From the NCBI GenBank assembly GCA_018400015.1, contig JAGYNB010000008.1, positions 1 through 36,105 on the forward strand: DNA of 36,105 nt. Reading direction: 5' to 3'. Position numbers and translations under genes: made by a program. Below the pieces are notes generated by a model, which was not told the origin of the DNA, did no database searches, and saw only the letters and a program-made list of their open reading frames with translations. Shown in pieces: positions 1 through 9,913 of the stretch; the first letter of the stretch is position 1; each line of letters starts with the position of its first letter. The DNA is from Candidatus Omnitrophota bacterium. Lineage in GTDB: Bacteria > Omnitrophota > Gorgyraeia > Gygaellales > Gygaellaceae.

Positions 1-1
1 T

Positions 2-1921
2 TTGGTAGATAGGCCTATAAGAATAATTGCCGATAGTTCAATAGATAAGAATTTTGGTACAGGCGCAGTAAAGGTTACTCCTGCTCACGACGTAAACGAC
101 TATGCTTTAGGTAAAAAACACAAACTTGAGTTTATTAATATCTTAAATTCTGACGGAACGATAAGTGATAATATCAATGTCTATAAAGGCCTGGACAGGT
201 TTAAGGCTAGAGAGATGGTTTTGGAAGATTTAAAAAAGAAGGATCTTTTTGTAAAAGAGCAGCCGCATAAGATCTCAGCAGGCCATTGTTATAGATGTCA
301 TACGATAATCGAGCCTTATTTGTCCAGGCAGTGGTTTGTGAAAATGAAACCTCTGGCCAAACCGGCAATAAAAGCAGTTAAAAGCGGTAAAATAAAGTTT
401 CATCCTAATCGCTGGACCAAAGTGTATCTTAACTGGATGGAGAATATTCACGATTGGTGCATATCCCGTCAGATTTGGTGGGGGCACAGAATCCCTATTT
501 GGTATTGTTCTGATTGCGGTAAGGTTTTTGCCAGCGTAGATGACGTAAAGGTATGCAAGAAATGTGCATCCGGTAATATAAGACAGGAAGAAGATGTTTT
601 AGATACCTGGTTTTCTTCATGGCTTTGGCCTTTTGCTACTTTTTACTGGCCGTTTGACATTCAGGATCCGGTGAAAAGAGCTCAGTATAAAAACGATTTA
701 AAATATTATTATCCTACGGCTGTTTTGGTAACTGCTCCAGAGATAATCTTTTTTTGGGTGGCCCGTATGATTATGGCTGGGTATGAATTTATGAAGGAGC
801 TCCCCTTTAAAGATGTTTATCTACACGGCACGGTGAGGGATTTAACCGGCAAGAAAATGTCTAAGTCTTTAGGTAATGTAATTGACCCTTTGGATATTAT
901 CGATAAATTCGGTGCCGATGCGTTAAGATTTAGTCTTATTTCGATTACTGCTACAGGCCAGGATGTGTTTTTATCTGAGGAAAAATTCCAGATGGGAAGG
1001 AATTTTGCCAATAAAATCTGGAATGCTTCTAGGTTCGTATTGATGAATCTCTCAGATGATGTCAATCGCGATCTCTGCGTATACGTAAAAAATGAGAATC
1101 TTGATTTAGCCAGTCGTTGGATAACAAGCGAATTTTATCATATGCTCACTTATTTGGAGCAGGCATTAGATAGTTATAATTTTAACGAAGCAGCAAACAT
1201 TATTTATGAATTCTTCTGGCATAAGTACTGCGATTGGTATCTTGAATTGATTAAACCAAATATTAAAGATGAGGGTGTGCAGTTGATTATGTATAAAGTT
1301 TTGGAAAAATCACTGCGCGTTATGCATCCATTTGTGCCATTTTTAACAGAAGAGTTGTGGCATAGGATCGATCCTAATAATGCTTCCATAATGGTCAGCA
1401 AGTGGCCGCATATTCAGAAGCAGCTTATTGACGAAGACGCCGAGAAAGAAATCAACTTTTTGATAAATTCAGTGACCAACATACGTAATCTAAGAACTCA
1501 GTTGAATTTAAAAGAATCCATCAAGGTAAAACTTATCGCTGTAGGCAAAAAGACCGGCCTTGGACGTGTAGAAAAACTTTCCGGCTATATAAAAAATCTT
1601 GCTAATGTATCCGAGCTGGTTTTTAGCGAGAACACACCTTTAATGAAGTCATTTTTGACATGTGTGGTAAATGAGGTGCAGTTTTTTATAGAACTTGAAG
1701 GTTTAATCGATATAGAAAAAGAAAAAACAAGAATCAGCAAAGAGATTGCTCAGACCGAGAAGATGGTTATTTCGAAATCACAAAGGCTGAATAATCCTTC
1801 TTTTGTAAAAAAGGCTCCCGCTGAAGTGGTTGAAAAAGAAAAAGATAACTTATCACAATTAGAAGAAAAGCTTTCTAAATGGAAAAAAACGTTAAATGAT
1901 TTACAAGGAAAAAGCAGTTAA
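2..1921 (+). CDS. valS: Valine--tRNA ligase, C-terminal part (gene cut by left window edge)
   Basis: Class I aminoacyl-tRNA synthetase that charges tRNA-Val in the cytoplasm. The reading frame is open to the left edge, so the N-terminal HIGH-containing part lies outside; the first codon seen (TTG) is internal. Visible in order: end of the CP1 editing domain (GTGAVKVTPAHD near residue 20), the cysteine-containing segments around CYRCH and CSDCGK, the catalytic signature KMSKS within GKKMSKSLGNV near residue 285, the anticodon-binding helical domain, and a final charged coiled coil from about residue 565 to the end, typical of the ValRS tRNA-binding arm. The KMSKS motif plus this C-terminal arm separate it from IleRS and LeuRS. 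The 3' end overlaps nadC by 26 nt. Only the missing 5' end is uncertain. Confidence 0.97.
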   Translation: MVDRPIRIIADSSIDKNFGTGAVKVTPAHDVNDYALGKKHKLEFINILNSDGTISDNINVYKGLDRFKAREMVLEDLKKKDLFVKEQPHKISAGHCYRCHTIIEPYLSRQWFVKMKPLAKPAIKAVKSGKIKFHPNRWTKVYLNWMENIHDWCISRQIWWGHRIPIWYCSDCGKVFASVDDVKVCKKCASGNIRQEEDVLDTWFSSWLWPFATFYWPFDIQDPVKRAQYKNDLKYYYPTAVLVTAPEIIFFWVARMIMAGYEFMKELPFKDVYLHGTVRDLTGKKMSKSLGNVIDPLDIIDKFGADALRFSLISITATGQDVFLSEEKFQMGRNFANKIWNASRFVLMNLSDDVNRDLCVYVKNENLDLASRWITSEFYHMLTYLEQALDSYNFNEAANIIYEFFWHKYCDWYLELIKPNIKDEGVQLIMYKVLEKSLRVMHPFVPFLTEELWHRIDPNNASIMVSKWPHIQKQLIDEDAEKEINFLINSVTNIRNLRTQLNLKESIKVKLIAVGKKTGLGRVEKLSGYIKNLANVSELVFSENTPLMKSFLTCVVNEVQFFIELEGLIDIEKEKTRISKEIAQTEKMVISKSQRLNNPSFVKKAPAEVVEKEKDNLSQLEEKLSKWKKTLNDLQGKSS

Positions 1922-2738
1922 GGACTTATTGTCGCTCACCTTAAAAGAAGATATTGCAACTGGCGATATCACATCCAGAATTTTAATTAATCCAAAAGAA
2001 AAAGCAAAAGCAAATATTATCGCAAAAGAAAATGGTGTTATTTGCGGGGTAGGCTTGATTAAAGAGATTATTTCTTTAGTTGATAAAAAAGCCAGAGTTA
2101 AACTGTTTGTCAAAGATGGTCAGCTGATAAAGAAGAATTCACCTATTGCGATAATAAACGGCAATAAGCGCTCTATTTTAAAATCAGAGAGAATTATTCT
2201 TAATTTTCTGGGGCATCTTTGCGGGGTCGCTACAAAAACCAAGATTTTTACTGATAAAGTAAAAGGTACAAAAGCAAAAATTATTGATACGCGTAAGACC
2301 ACACCCGGTATGAGGTTATTGCATAAATACGCAGTGCGTTGTGCAGGAGGTATTAATCATAGGTCAAGTCTTGACAAACAGATACTTATTAAAGATAATC
2401 ATATTAAAGGTCAGGATATACTTCAGGTTTTAAAACTTGCGCTTAAATATAAGCCTAAGAATATAAAAGTAGAGATTGAAGTTGAGAATTTAAAAGATTT
2501 TAAGAATGTATTAAGTTTTAAACCTGATATTATTATGCTTGATAACATGAAGCCAGCTGTTATGAAACAAGCTGTTATCCATAGGAATAGATTCAGCAAA
2601 GGTGTGTTGCTTGAGGCCTCAGGAAACGTGACTTTAAATAATGTTAGGAGCGTTGCTCTTACAGGAGTGGATTTTATATCTGTGGGAGAGCTGACTCATT
2701 CTGTTAAAAATCTAGATGTCAGCATGGAGTTTGTCTAA
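1896..2738 (+). CDS. nadC: Nicotinate-nucleotide pyrophosphorylase (quinolinate phosphoribosyltransferase)
   Basis: Converts quinolinate and PRPP to nicotinate mononucleotide, CO2 and pyrophosphate in de novo NAD synthesis. The 280-residue length is normal for the family. The signature stretch is clear: IIDTRKTTPGMRLLHKYAV, then CAGGINHR and ILIKDNHI (the Arg/His/Lys residues that bind quinolinate), followed by the barrel motifs KVEIEVENL, IIMLDNM, LLEASGNV and DFISVGELTHS. The start ATG lies inside the end of valS (26-nt overlap), which suggests translational coupling; no strong Shine-Dalgarno is visible. nadA and nadB are not in the window. Confidence 0.97.
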   Translation: MIYKEKAVKDLLSLTLKEDIATGDITSRILINPKEKAKANIIAKENGVICGVGLIKEIISLVDKKARVKLFVKDGQLIKKNSPIAIINGNKRSILKSERIILNFLGHLCGVATKTKIFTDKVKGTKAKIIDTRKTTPGMRLLHKYAVRCAGGINHRSSLDKQILIKDNHIKGQDILQVLKLALKYKPKNIKVEIEVENLKDFKNVLSFKPDIIMLDNMKPAVMKQAVIHRNRFSKGVLLEASGNVTLNNVRSVALTGVDFISVGELTHSVKNLDVSMEFV

Positions 2739-2747
2739 GGCAAGAAT

Positions 2748-3365
2748 ATGAAAAAAATACTTTTTTTTATTTTGTTATTTTCTTTTAGTAGTATTTGTTT
2801 TGCTCAAAGACATATAGAGCTTAAGACATACTATCCTTCTCCATACGGCAGTTATAAGGAGATGGATATAGAAGAAGGGATTATATTTGGTACGCATGAT
2901 TCTCCAAGCGATTATGTAGCAGATATTACTTGTAATGCTTCTAAAAGAGGTAAACTCGCTTTTGGTTTAAAGGATTCATCTGTTACTGGAGAAAGAAGAT
3001 ATTATTATTGTGATAGTATAGGCGGTGTTTGGGATTGGTATGAGGAAAACTCTGCCGGCGTTGAGACTACAGAAACAGGCGTTGGTTCCAGCGTTATGTA
3101 TTTAATGAGTACTGGCAGTTATCGTAATTGCCCTAGTGATTGGTTAAGTGCGGGTATGTCTCATTATTATAATGGAGATATTGGTGCCAATGTTGATGAA
3201 AGGGTTTGTTATCGAAGTGATGCTGCTTGTTTGGTAATTACATTTTTAGCCGGAAGTATTCCGAGTTGTCCAAGCGGCTGGGATAAGACTTTTTCAGGTT
3301 CTATGAGTGGCGGTGCTGGCGGCGGTGCTTCTGTGTATCAGACAACATGCTATAAATGTCCATAA
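2748..3365 (+). CDS. Secreted Cys-rich protein with TYYPSPYGSY N-terminal motif
   Basis: Function unknown. Residues 1-19 form a signal peptide (MKK, hydrophobic core, cleavage expected after CFA, leaving Gln20). Residues 27-36 read TYYPSPYGSY, the same motif at the same place as in the secreted protein at 9914-11239; I associate it with Omnitrophota exported proteins. The C-terminal third has two tandem units of about 46 residues: 123-154 and 169-201 each begin GS-x-x-x-CPS-x-W and end CY-[RK], with 26 and 27 residues between the paired cysteines, so disulphide-stabilised units are likely. Further cysteines are at 62, 88, 161 and 204. The ATG is 9 nt after nadC with only a weak AAGG upstream. 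It could be an extracellular surface or pilin-associated protein; this is inference. Confidence 0.8.
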   Translation: MKKILFFILLFSFSSICFAQRHIELKTYYPSPYGSYKEMDIEEGIIFGTHDSPSDYVADITCNASKRGKLAFGLKDSSVTGERRYYYCDSIGGVWDWYEENSAGVETTETGVGSSVMYLMSTGSYRNCPSDWLSAGMSHYYNGDIGANVDERVCYRSDAACLVITFLAGSIPSCPSGWDKTFSGSMSGGAGGGASVYQTTCYKCP

Positions 3366-3405
3366 TCTTTAATTTATATATTCCTTTCTATTTAACCTTA
3401 CCTTT

Positions 3406-5397
3406 ATGAATAGTTTTAAGTTAAAAAGTTGTTTTAAACCAAAAGGCGATCAACCCCAAGCGGTAAAGTTTTTAACCGAGTATATAAGAAGCAATAAAAA
3501 ACATCAGACTCTTTTAGGTGTTACCGGTTCAGGCAAGACCTTTACTTTAGCGAATGTAATAGCAAAGATAAATAAACCCACGCTTGTCATATCCCATAAT
3601 AAAACCTTGGCCGCGCAGCTTTATACTGAATTTAAGGATTTTTTCCCAGAAAATGCCGTGGAGTATTTTGTAAGCTACTACGATTATTACCAACCAGAAG
3701 CCTATATTCCCCAGACGGATACCTATATTGAAAAGGATTCATCAATCAATGAACGCCTTGATATGCTTCGGCTTTCAGCTACCAGCAGTCTTATGTCTAG
3801 GCGCGATGTAATTATCGTTGCATCTGTAAGCTGTATTTATAACTTGGGCTCACCCGATGAGTACAAGGGGCAGTTGGTTATGATCAATAAAGGCGATTTG
3901 CTCAACCGGGAGGAATTTTTATTGAGTCTTGTTAAGATCCAGTATGAAAGAAACGATTATGATTTTACTCGCGGTAAGTTCCGCGTCAGGGGCAATGTTA
4001 TCGAGATTTTTCCTGCGTACTTAGAATGGGCAATAAGGCTGGAGTTTGACGAGAGTAGAATTGTGAAAATCGCAAGGATAGATTATCTGACTGGGAAGAT
4101 TATTAATTTATTTGATAAGATAGCGATTTATCCTGCCAAGCATTTTTTGATTGAAGAATCTAAAAGGGATTCAGCACTTGAATCAATCAAAGAAGAATTA
4201 CAAAACAGATTAAAAGAGTTAAAGGACGAGAAAAAACTTCTTGAGGCGCAAAGATTAGAGTCGCGCACAAAATATGATTTGGAGATGCTTGCGGAAGTCG
4301 GATATTGTCATGGGATTGAGAATTATTCCCGGCATTTATCCGGAAGACCGGCTGGTTCAAGACCATATTGTTTGATTGACTATTTCCCGAAGGATTTTTT
4401 AACTATCATTGATGAAAGTCACGTTAGTGTACCACAGATCAGGGGAATGTATAATGGAGACAGGGCGAGAAAGAAAGTTTTGGTTGATTTCGGGTTTAGA
4501 CTTAAAAGCTGTTTGGATAACCGACCCTTAAGTTTTGATGAATTTGAGAACCTTATTAAACAGGTAGTTTTTGTTTCCGCTACTCCGGATGAATTTGAGG
4601 TTAAAAAATCTCAAGGAAGGGTTGTTGAACAGATAATCAGACCAACAGGGCTTTTGGATCCCGAGGTTATTGTTAGACCTATAAAGAATCAGATAGATGA
4701 TTTGGTTAAAGAATTAAAGCAGGTGAGTAAGAATAACCAGCGCAGTTTAGTAACTACGCTTACCAAGCGCATGGCAGAAGATTTAGCTAATTATCTAGAT
4801 GAGAAAAAAATCAAAACACAGTATTTGCATTCTGAGATTGATACGATAGAACGTGTAAAGATATTAAAAGACTTAAGAGAGAAAAAATTCGATTGTCTTG
4901 TTGGGGTTAATCTTTTAAGGGAAGGTTTAGATTTACCTGAGGTAGCACTTGTTGCAATAGTTGATGCGGATAAGGAGGGTTTCCTGCGTTCTGCCACCAG
5001 CCTTATTCAGGTCTCAGGCAGAGCCGCGCGTAATGTTGACGGCAGGGTTATAATGTATGCTGATAAGATTACAGGTTCAATGAAAAAAGCTATTGATGAA
5101 AGCAAGCGCCGTCGTAAGCTGCAGCTTGAATTCAATAAGAAAAATAAAATTACGCCTAAAAGTATCATCAAGGCAATAAAAAACGGTATTGAGCAGTTTT
5201 ATCAGGCAAAGGATGTTGAGGAAAAGGTTACCGGTTTAGATAAACAGTCTTTTGAATTGGATGAGTTGATTGCCCAACTTGGTTTAGATATGGAGAAGGC
5301 AGCGCGTAATCTTGATTTTGAAAAAGCGATTAAATTGCGTGACGAGATGAATGATTTTAAAAAGAAGTTTAAAAAAACAAAGAATAAAAATGGATGA
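3406..5397 (+). CDS. uvrB: UvrABC excinuclease subunit B
   Basis: DNA-damage verification helicase of nucleotide excision repair; it is loaded by UvrA and recruits UvrC. Its 663 residues match the family. Visible: Walker A GVTGSGKT at 38-45, the beta-hairpin region [17 protein letters not shown] near residue 90, the [10 protein letters not shown] segment, helicase motifs [24 protein letters not shown] and [15 protein letters not shown], and a C-terminal UVR motif (about 625-657) that binds UvrC. No Shine-Dalgarno precedes the ATG; the 40-nt gap upstream is pyrimidine-rich and I see no convincing promoter. The stop overlaps the following birA start by 8 nt (ATGGATGA). Confidence 0.98.
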   Translation: MNSFKLKSCFKPKGDQPQAVKFLTEYIRSNKKHQTLLGVTGSGKTFTLANVIAKINKPTLVISHNKTLAAQLYTEFKDFFPENAVEYFVSYYDYYQPEAYIPQTDTYIEKDSSINERLDMLRLSATSSLMSRRDVIIVASVSCIYNLGSPDEYKGQLVMINKGDLLNREEFLLSLVKIQYERNDYDFTRGKFRVRGNVIEIFPAYLEWAIRLEFDESRIVKIARIDYLTGKIINLFDKIAIYPAKHFLIEESKRDSALESIKEELQNRLKELKDEKKLLEAQRLESRTKYDLEMLAEVGYCHGIENYSRHLSGRPAGSRPYCLIDYFPKDFLTIIDESHVSVPQIRGMYNGDRARKKVLVDFGFRLKSCLDNRPLSFDEFENLIKQVVFVSATPDEFEVKKSQGRVVEQIIRPTGLLDPEVIVRPIKNQIDDLVKELKQVSKNNQRSLVTTLTKRMAEDLANYLDEKKIKTQYLHSEIDTIERVKILKDLREKKFDCLVGVNLLREGLDLPEVALVAIVDADKEGFLRSATSLIQVSGRAARNVDGRVIMYADKITGSMKKAIDESKRRRKLQLEFNKKNKITPKSIIKAIKNGIEQFYQAKDVEEKVTGLDKQSFELDELIAQLGLDMEKAARNLDFEKAIKLRDEMNDFKKKFKKTKNKNG

Positions 5398-6178
5398 AGG
5401 AATAACAAGGGTTTTTAAAGATCACGAAGAGAAGCTGAAAATTAACTCTCAAATAATCGGTTTACATGTATATCATTATAGATCTTTAGAGTCTACTAAT
5501 GATTTAGCATTTTCGCTTGCGTTAAAAGGCTTAAAAGAAGGCAATATCATTGTTGCTGATAGGCAAACTAAAGGGAAAGGCCGCTTAGGCAGAAAATGGT
5601 ACTCTCCGAAAGGAGGATTGTATTTATCAGTTATTTTACGGCCTGATATTCCATTTTTAAGGGTAAGTTTAGTAACGATATTCTCAGCAGTATCAGTGTG
5701 TTCTGTGCTAAGGCGTTTAGGTATAAATGCCTGGATAAAATGGCCCAATGATATCATGGTAGCCAATAAGAAAATTTGTGGTATATTGGTGGAAATGGAT
5801 TCTACTATTGATAGAGTAAAATTCATTATTACAGGAATAGGCATTAATAATAAGGTTAATAAAAGCGATTTGGTGCACATTGCCACAAGTATATATGAGG
5901 AAACAGCCCAATTAATATCCAATAAAGACCTGTTAAGGTTCTTAAGCGAAGAATTGGATAAAAACTACGCGATATTTTTAAAACAGAATTACACTTATTT
6001 TACAGACAAGCTTAAAGCCATGTCGAGAATGATTAATAAAAATGTGATTTTAAAAGTTAATTCCAAGGAACACAAGGGAAAAGTTAAAGGTTTTGATGAT
6101 GACGGTTCTTTGGTTATGGAAATAAACAAAAAGAAGAAAAAGTTTTTAAGCGCGGATAATGTTAAGGTGCTAGGATGA
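5390..6178 (+). CDS. birA: Biotin--[acetyl-CoA-carboxylase] ligase, catalytic type without HTH
   Basis: Attaches biotin to the biotin carboxyl carrier protein through biotinyl-AMP. I choose the ATG at 5390 (262 aa) because it forms a tight 8-nt overlap with the uvrB stop; the frame stays open to an in-frame ATG at 5351, but those 13 residues are uvrB-encoding sequence. Visible: SLESTND near 32-38, the biotin/AMP loop GKGRLGRKW (62-70), KWPND (117-121), [10 protein letters not shown] with the catalytic Lys, and a C-terminal SH3-like domain (about 215-262). The roughly 60-residue N-terminal winged helix of E. coli BirA is absent, so it should be an enzyme only and not a biotin-operon repressor. 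It overlaps coaX by 4 nt (ATGA). Confidence 0.93.
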   Translation: MDEGITRVFKDHEEKLKINSQIIGLHVYHYRSLESTNDLAFSLALKGLKEGNIIVADRQTKGKGRLGRKWYSPKGGLYLSVILRPDIPFLRVSLVTIFSAVSVCSVLRRLGINAWIKWPNDIMVANKKICGILVEMDSTIDRVKFIITGIGINNKVNKSDLVHIATSIYEETAQLISNKDLLRFLSEELDKNYAIFLKQNYTYFTDKLKAMSRMINKNVILKVNSKEHKGKVKGFDDDGSLVMEINKKKKKFLSADNVKVLG

Positions 6179-6924
6179 TTTTAACAGTTGATATAGGTAA
6201 TACCAATACAACCCTAGGGTTTTTTAAAGACAATAGACTTATAAATAGGAAAGATTTTCCTACAGGAAAAATCTGCAGTCAAAAAGATAAACTGAAAAAA
6301 TTGACAAAAAACTATGTGATTGAAGATTGTATAGTTTGTAGTGTTGTGCCCAAAGTTGAAAACAAGCTTAATTTAATCTTAAAATCATTATTACGTAAAA
6401 AACCTTTGATTGTTGGACGTGATATAAAGCTCCCTGTAAAGAATAAATATAAAAATCCGAAAGAAGTTGGTATTGACAGGCTCGTTAATGCCTTTGGTGG
6501 GAGTCTATTGTATAAAAATAATTTAATACTTATTGATTTTGGAACTGCGGTCACTTTTGATGTAGTAACAAAAAAAAGAGAATATCTGGGTGGTTTGATA
6601 TTGCCGGGATTGAAACTTTCATTGGATGCTCTTTATGAGAAAACAGCGCTTTTACCCAAGGTCAGGCTTTCAAAACCTAAGGGGTTAATCGGTAGAACTA
6701 CAAAAGAAAGTATTTTAAACGGGGTGGTCTATGGTTTCAGCGCTTTAACTGATGATATAGTTTTGCGTCTTGCTAAAAATATTAAAGGCAAATATTCAGT
6801 TGTGGCAACAGGCGGTAGCGCAAGCCTTTTAAAAAAATACGCCAAGAGGATAGATTATGTTGAAGATAATTTAACTTTAAAATCCATATTTTTATTGTAT
6901 ACGTATTATCATGAAAAAAACTAA
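6175..6924 (+). CDS. coaX: Type III pantothenate kinase
   Basis: Phosphorylates pantothenate, the first step of coenzyme A synthesis. The 249 residues show the ASKHA-fold motifs of CoaX: VDIGNTNTTLG (5-15, phosphate loop), GIDRLVNAFGG (99-109) with the catalytic Asp101, IDFGTAVTFD (120-129), GGLILPGL (139-146) and VATGGSASLL near the C-terminus. These distinguish it from the CoaA and CoaW types. It overlaps birA by 4 nt and mazG by 14 nt. panE and panB, which make its precursor, also lie in this window but in other transcription units. Confidence 0.96.
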   Translation: MILTVDIGNTNTTLGFFKDNRLINRKDFPTGKICSQKDKLKKLTKNYVIEDCIVCSVVPKVENKLNLILKSLLRKKPLIVGRDIKLPVKNKYKNPKEVGIDRLVNAFGGSLLYKNNLILIDFGTAVTFDVVTKKREYLGGLILPGLKLSLDALYEKTALLPKVRLSKPKGLIGRTTKESILNGVVYGFSALTDDIVLRLAKNIKGKYSVVATGGSASLLKKYAKRIDYVEDNLTLKSIFLLYTYYHEKN

Positions 6925-7300
6925 ATTTAACGAGCTTAAAGATATTTTTGATACTTTACATGGTGAAAACGGCTGTCTCTGGGATAAACAGCAGACCCAC
7001 GAAAGCCTGATTCCATATCTAAAGGAAGAAACAGAAGAGTTTATTGAAACTATAGGTAAAGATACCTATGAGCATATGAAAGAAGAATTAGGGGATTTAT
7101 TATTACAGGTGATGTTTCACGCTCAGATCGCCAAGAAGCATAATAAATTTGATATAGAAGATGTGATTGCTACTCTTATTGAAAAACTGAAAAGACGTCA
7201 TCCTCATGTTTTTGCTGGCGTAAAGGTTAAAAGTTCTCAGGAGATAATTAGCAATTGGAAGAAAATAAAAAAAGAAGAAAAAACCAATAAGAATAAATAA
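6911..7300 (+). CDS. mazG: MazG-type nucleoside triphosphate pyrophosphohydrolase, single domain
   Basis: Expected to hydrolyse NTPs or dNTPs to the monophosphate and pyrophosphate, as housekeeping of the nucleotide pool. Visible: LHGENGCLWDKQQTHESL (16-33), the metal-binding EE-x-x-E cluster at 39-43, EELGDLLLQV (58-67) with the second Glu/Asp pair, and RRHPHVF (95-101). At 129 residues it is one MazG domain, about half of the 263-residue two-domain E. coli protein. The tail (118-129) is lysine-rich. It starts inside coaX, so it is probably translationally coupled. Substrate preference cannot be read from sequence. Confidence 0.93.
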   Translation: MKKTKFNELKDIFDTLHGENGCLWDKQQTHESLIPYLKEETEEFIETIGKDTYEHMKEELGDLLLQVMFHAQIAKKHNKFDIEDVIATLIEKLKRRHPHVFAGVKVKSSQEIISNWKKIKKEEKTNKNK

Positions 7301-7302
7301 AC

Positions 7303-7725
7303 ATGAACGCTTTTACTTGGGCTATACTTACGGCTTTAATTTGGGGTGTTGTTCCTTTAATTGAAAAAAGCGGTTTAGCTAAGGTAACACCTCTTACAGG
7401 GTTATTTTTTAGGTCAATAGGTGTTGTTTTTGGGTTGATTATTTTAAGTATTTTCATGGTTGATTATAAGCAAATTAAATCAGTTGATTTGAAAAGCGTA
7501 GCGCTTTTGATGTTAGGAGGATTTTTAGCTAGTTTTGTTGCTCAGTTGTTTTTTTATCAAGGTTTAAAGATAGGACAGGTTTCTAAAATGGTGCCCTTAT
7601 CAGGTACTTATCCGTTGGTTGCTTTTGTACTAGGGATAATTATTTTTAAAGAATCGCTTACTCCTTTAAAGGTTTTAGGTGTGTGTTTTATCAGTTTTGG
7701 CGTGTGGGCTTTGCATTTTAAATAA
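7303..7725 (+). CDS. Half-size EamA (DMT superfamily) membrane protein
   Basis: Integral membrane protein of 140 residues with about five predicted helices (approximately 4-19, 33-52, 65-86, 96-113, 120-138). It matches one EamA repeat: AILTALIWGVVPLIEK at the N-terminus and PLVAFVLGIIIFKESLTPLK near the end. Most EamA transporters have two such repeats (about 300 aa), so this one presumably works as a dimer, like small multidrug resistance relatives. The frame is clean at both ends and the next promoter starts just after the stop, so I see no sign of a broken longer gene. The ATG comes 2 nt after mazG. The substrate is unknown. Confidence 0.85.
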   Translation: MNAFTWAILTALIWGVVPLIEKSGLAKVTPLTGLFFRSIGVVFGLIILSIFMVDYKQIKSVDLKSVALLMLGGFLASFVAQLFFYQGLKIGQVSKMVPLSGTYPLVAFVLGIIIFKESLTPLKVLGVCFISFGVWALHFK

Positions 7726-7733
7726 AAAAAATC

Positions 7734-7761
7734 TTGACAAAATTTAAAACATACATATAAT
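7734..7761 (+). promoter_or_regulatory. Sigma70-type promoter of groESL
   Basis: Perfect -35 TTGACA (7734-7739), 16-nt spacer and perfect -10 TATAAT (7756-7761). Transcription should start near 7768, leaving a leader of about 95 nt that contains the CIRCE element. This is a vegetative promoter with repressor control rather than a heat-shock-sigma promoter. Confidence 0.9.
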
Positions 7762-7798
7762 TAAGTTTCTAGCAGGAGGTATTTTTTTTGCCTAGTTG

Positions 7799-7825
7799 TT
7801 AGCACTCAAGACTTGAGACTGCTAA
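7799..7825 (+). promoter_or_regulatory. CIRCE operator (HrcA site) in the groESL leader
   Basis: Arms TTAGCACTC (7799-7807) and GACTGCTAA (7817-7825) are separated by exactly 9 nt. This matches the CIRCE consensus TTAGCACTC-N9-GAGTGCTAA except for one base in the right arm (C for G). It should bind HrcA and repress the chaperonin operon in the absence of stress. hrcA itself is not in the window. Confidence 0.92.
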
Positions 7826-7861
7826 TTTTTAATAACTCGTTTAAAACAAGGAGGAGGTACT

Positions 7862-8149
7862 ATGAAGATACAACCACTAGGTGAGCGCGTAGTTTTAAAA
7901 CAGCTTGAAGCTGAGAATAAAACCAAGGGAGGTATAGTTTTGCCTGATTCAGCCAAGGAAAAACCGCAGGAGGCTGAAGTTATTGCTGTTGGTAAAGGTA
8001 AGACAGTTGATGGTAAAGTTATTCCTTTGGAAGTTAAAGTAGGCGATAAAGTTCTTTATGGTAAGTATTCTGGCACTGAAATTACCACAAAAGACGCAGA
8101 AGAGCTGATTATAATAAAAGAAGAAGATATTTTAGCAATTTTAAAGTAA
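7862..8149 (+). CDS. groES: Co-chaperonin GroES
   Basis: Lid of the GroEL folding chamber. The 95-residue length is typical. Visible: the N-terminal [13 protein letters not shown], the mobile loop region [16 protein letters not shown] (about 21-36) that docks on Gro[18 protein letters not shown], and the end EEDILAIL. The start is set by a very strong Shine-Dalgarno, AAGGAGGAGG (7848-7857). It is the first gene of the CIRCE-controlled unit, 19 nt before groEL. Confidence 0.98.
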   Translation: MKIQPLGERVVLKQLEAENKTKGGIVLPDSAKEKPQEAEVIAVGKGKTVDGKVIPLEVKVGDKVLYGKYSGTEITTKDAEELIIIKEEDILAILK

Positions 8150-8153
8150 TTAA

Positions 8154-9809
<1,656 letters not shown>

Positions 9810-9834
9810 TCCACTGCTTGAAAATAAGTAAAAT

Positions 9835-9872
9835 AAAAAGGGCGATAGATTAATTTCTGTCGCTCTTTTTTT
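9835..9872 (+). terminator. Rho-independent terminator after groEL
   Basis: A stem of about 15 bp: AAAAAGGGCGATAGA pairs (with G-T wobbles) with TTCTGTCGCTCTTTTT across a short TTAAT loop, and the hairpin ends in a run of T. It closes the groESL operon 25 nt after the stop codon and is the only clear intrinsic terminator in the window. Confidence 0.85.
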
Positions 9873-9873
9873 G

Positions 9874-9902
9874 TTGACTAATACTGTAAAACTTCTTACA
9901 AT
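9874..9902 (+). promoter_or_regulatory. Promoter of the S74-domain secreted protein gene
   Basis: -35 TTGACT (9874-9879), 17-nt spacer, -10 TACAAT (9897-9902), one mismatch from consensus in each box. It begins directly after the groEL terminator. The expected transcription start (about 9908-9910) is only a few bases before the ATG at 9914, so the mRNA would be nearly leaderless; no Shine-Dalgarno is present. Confidence 0.75.
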
Positions 9903-9913
9903 AATATACACTT

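Noticed and set aside
5476-5922. Reverse-strand open frame of 148 codons inside birA
   Set aside because: It lies opposite a well-conserved enzyme, has no recognisable motif and no Shine-Dalgarno; it is a shadow of the AT-rich forward codons.
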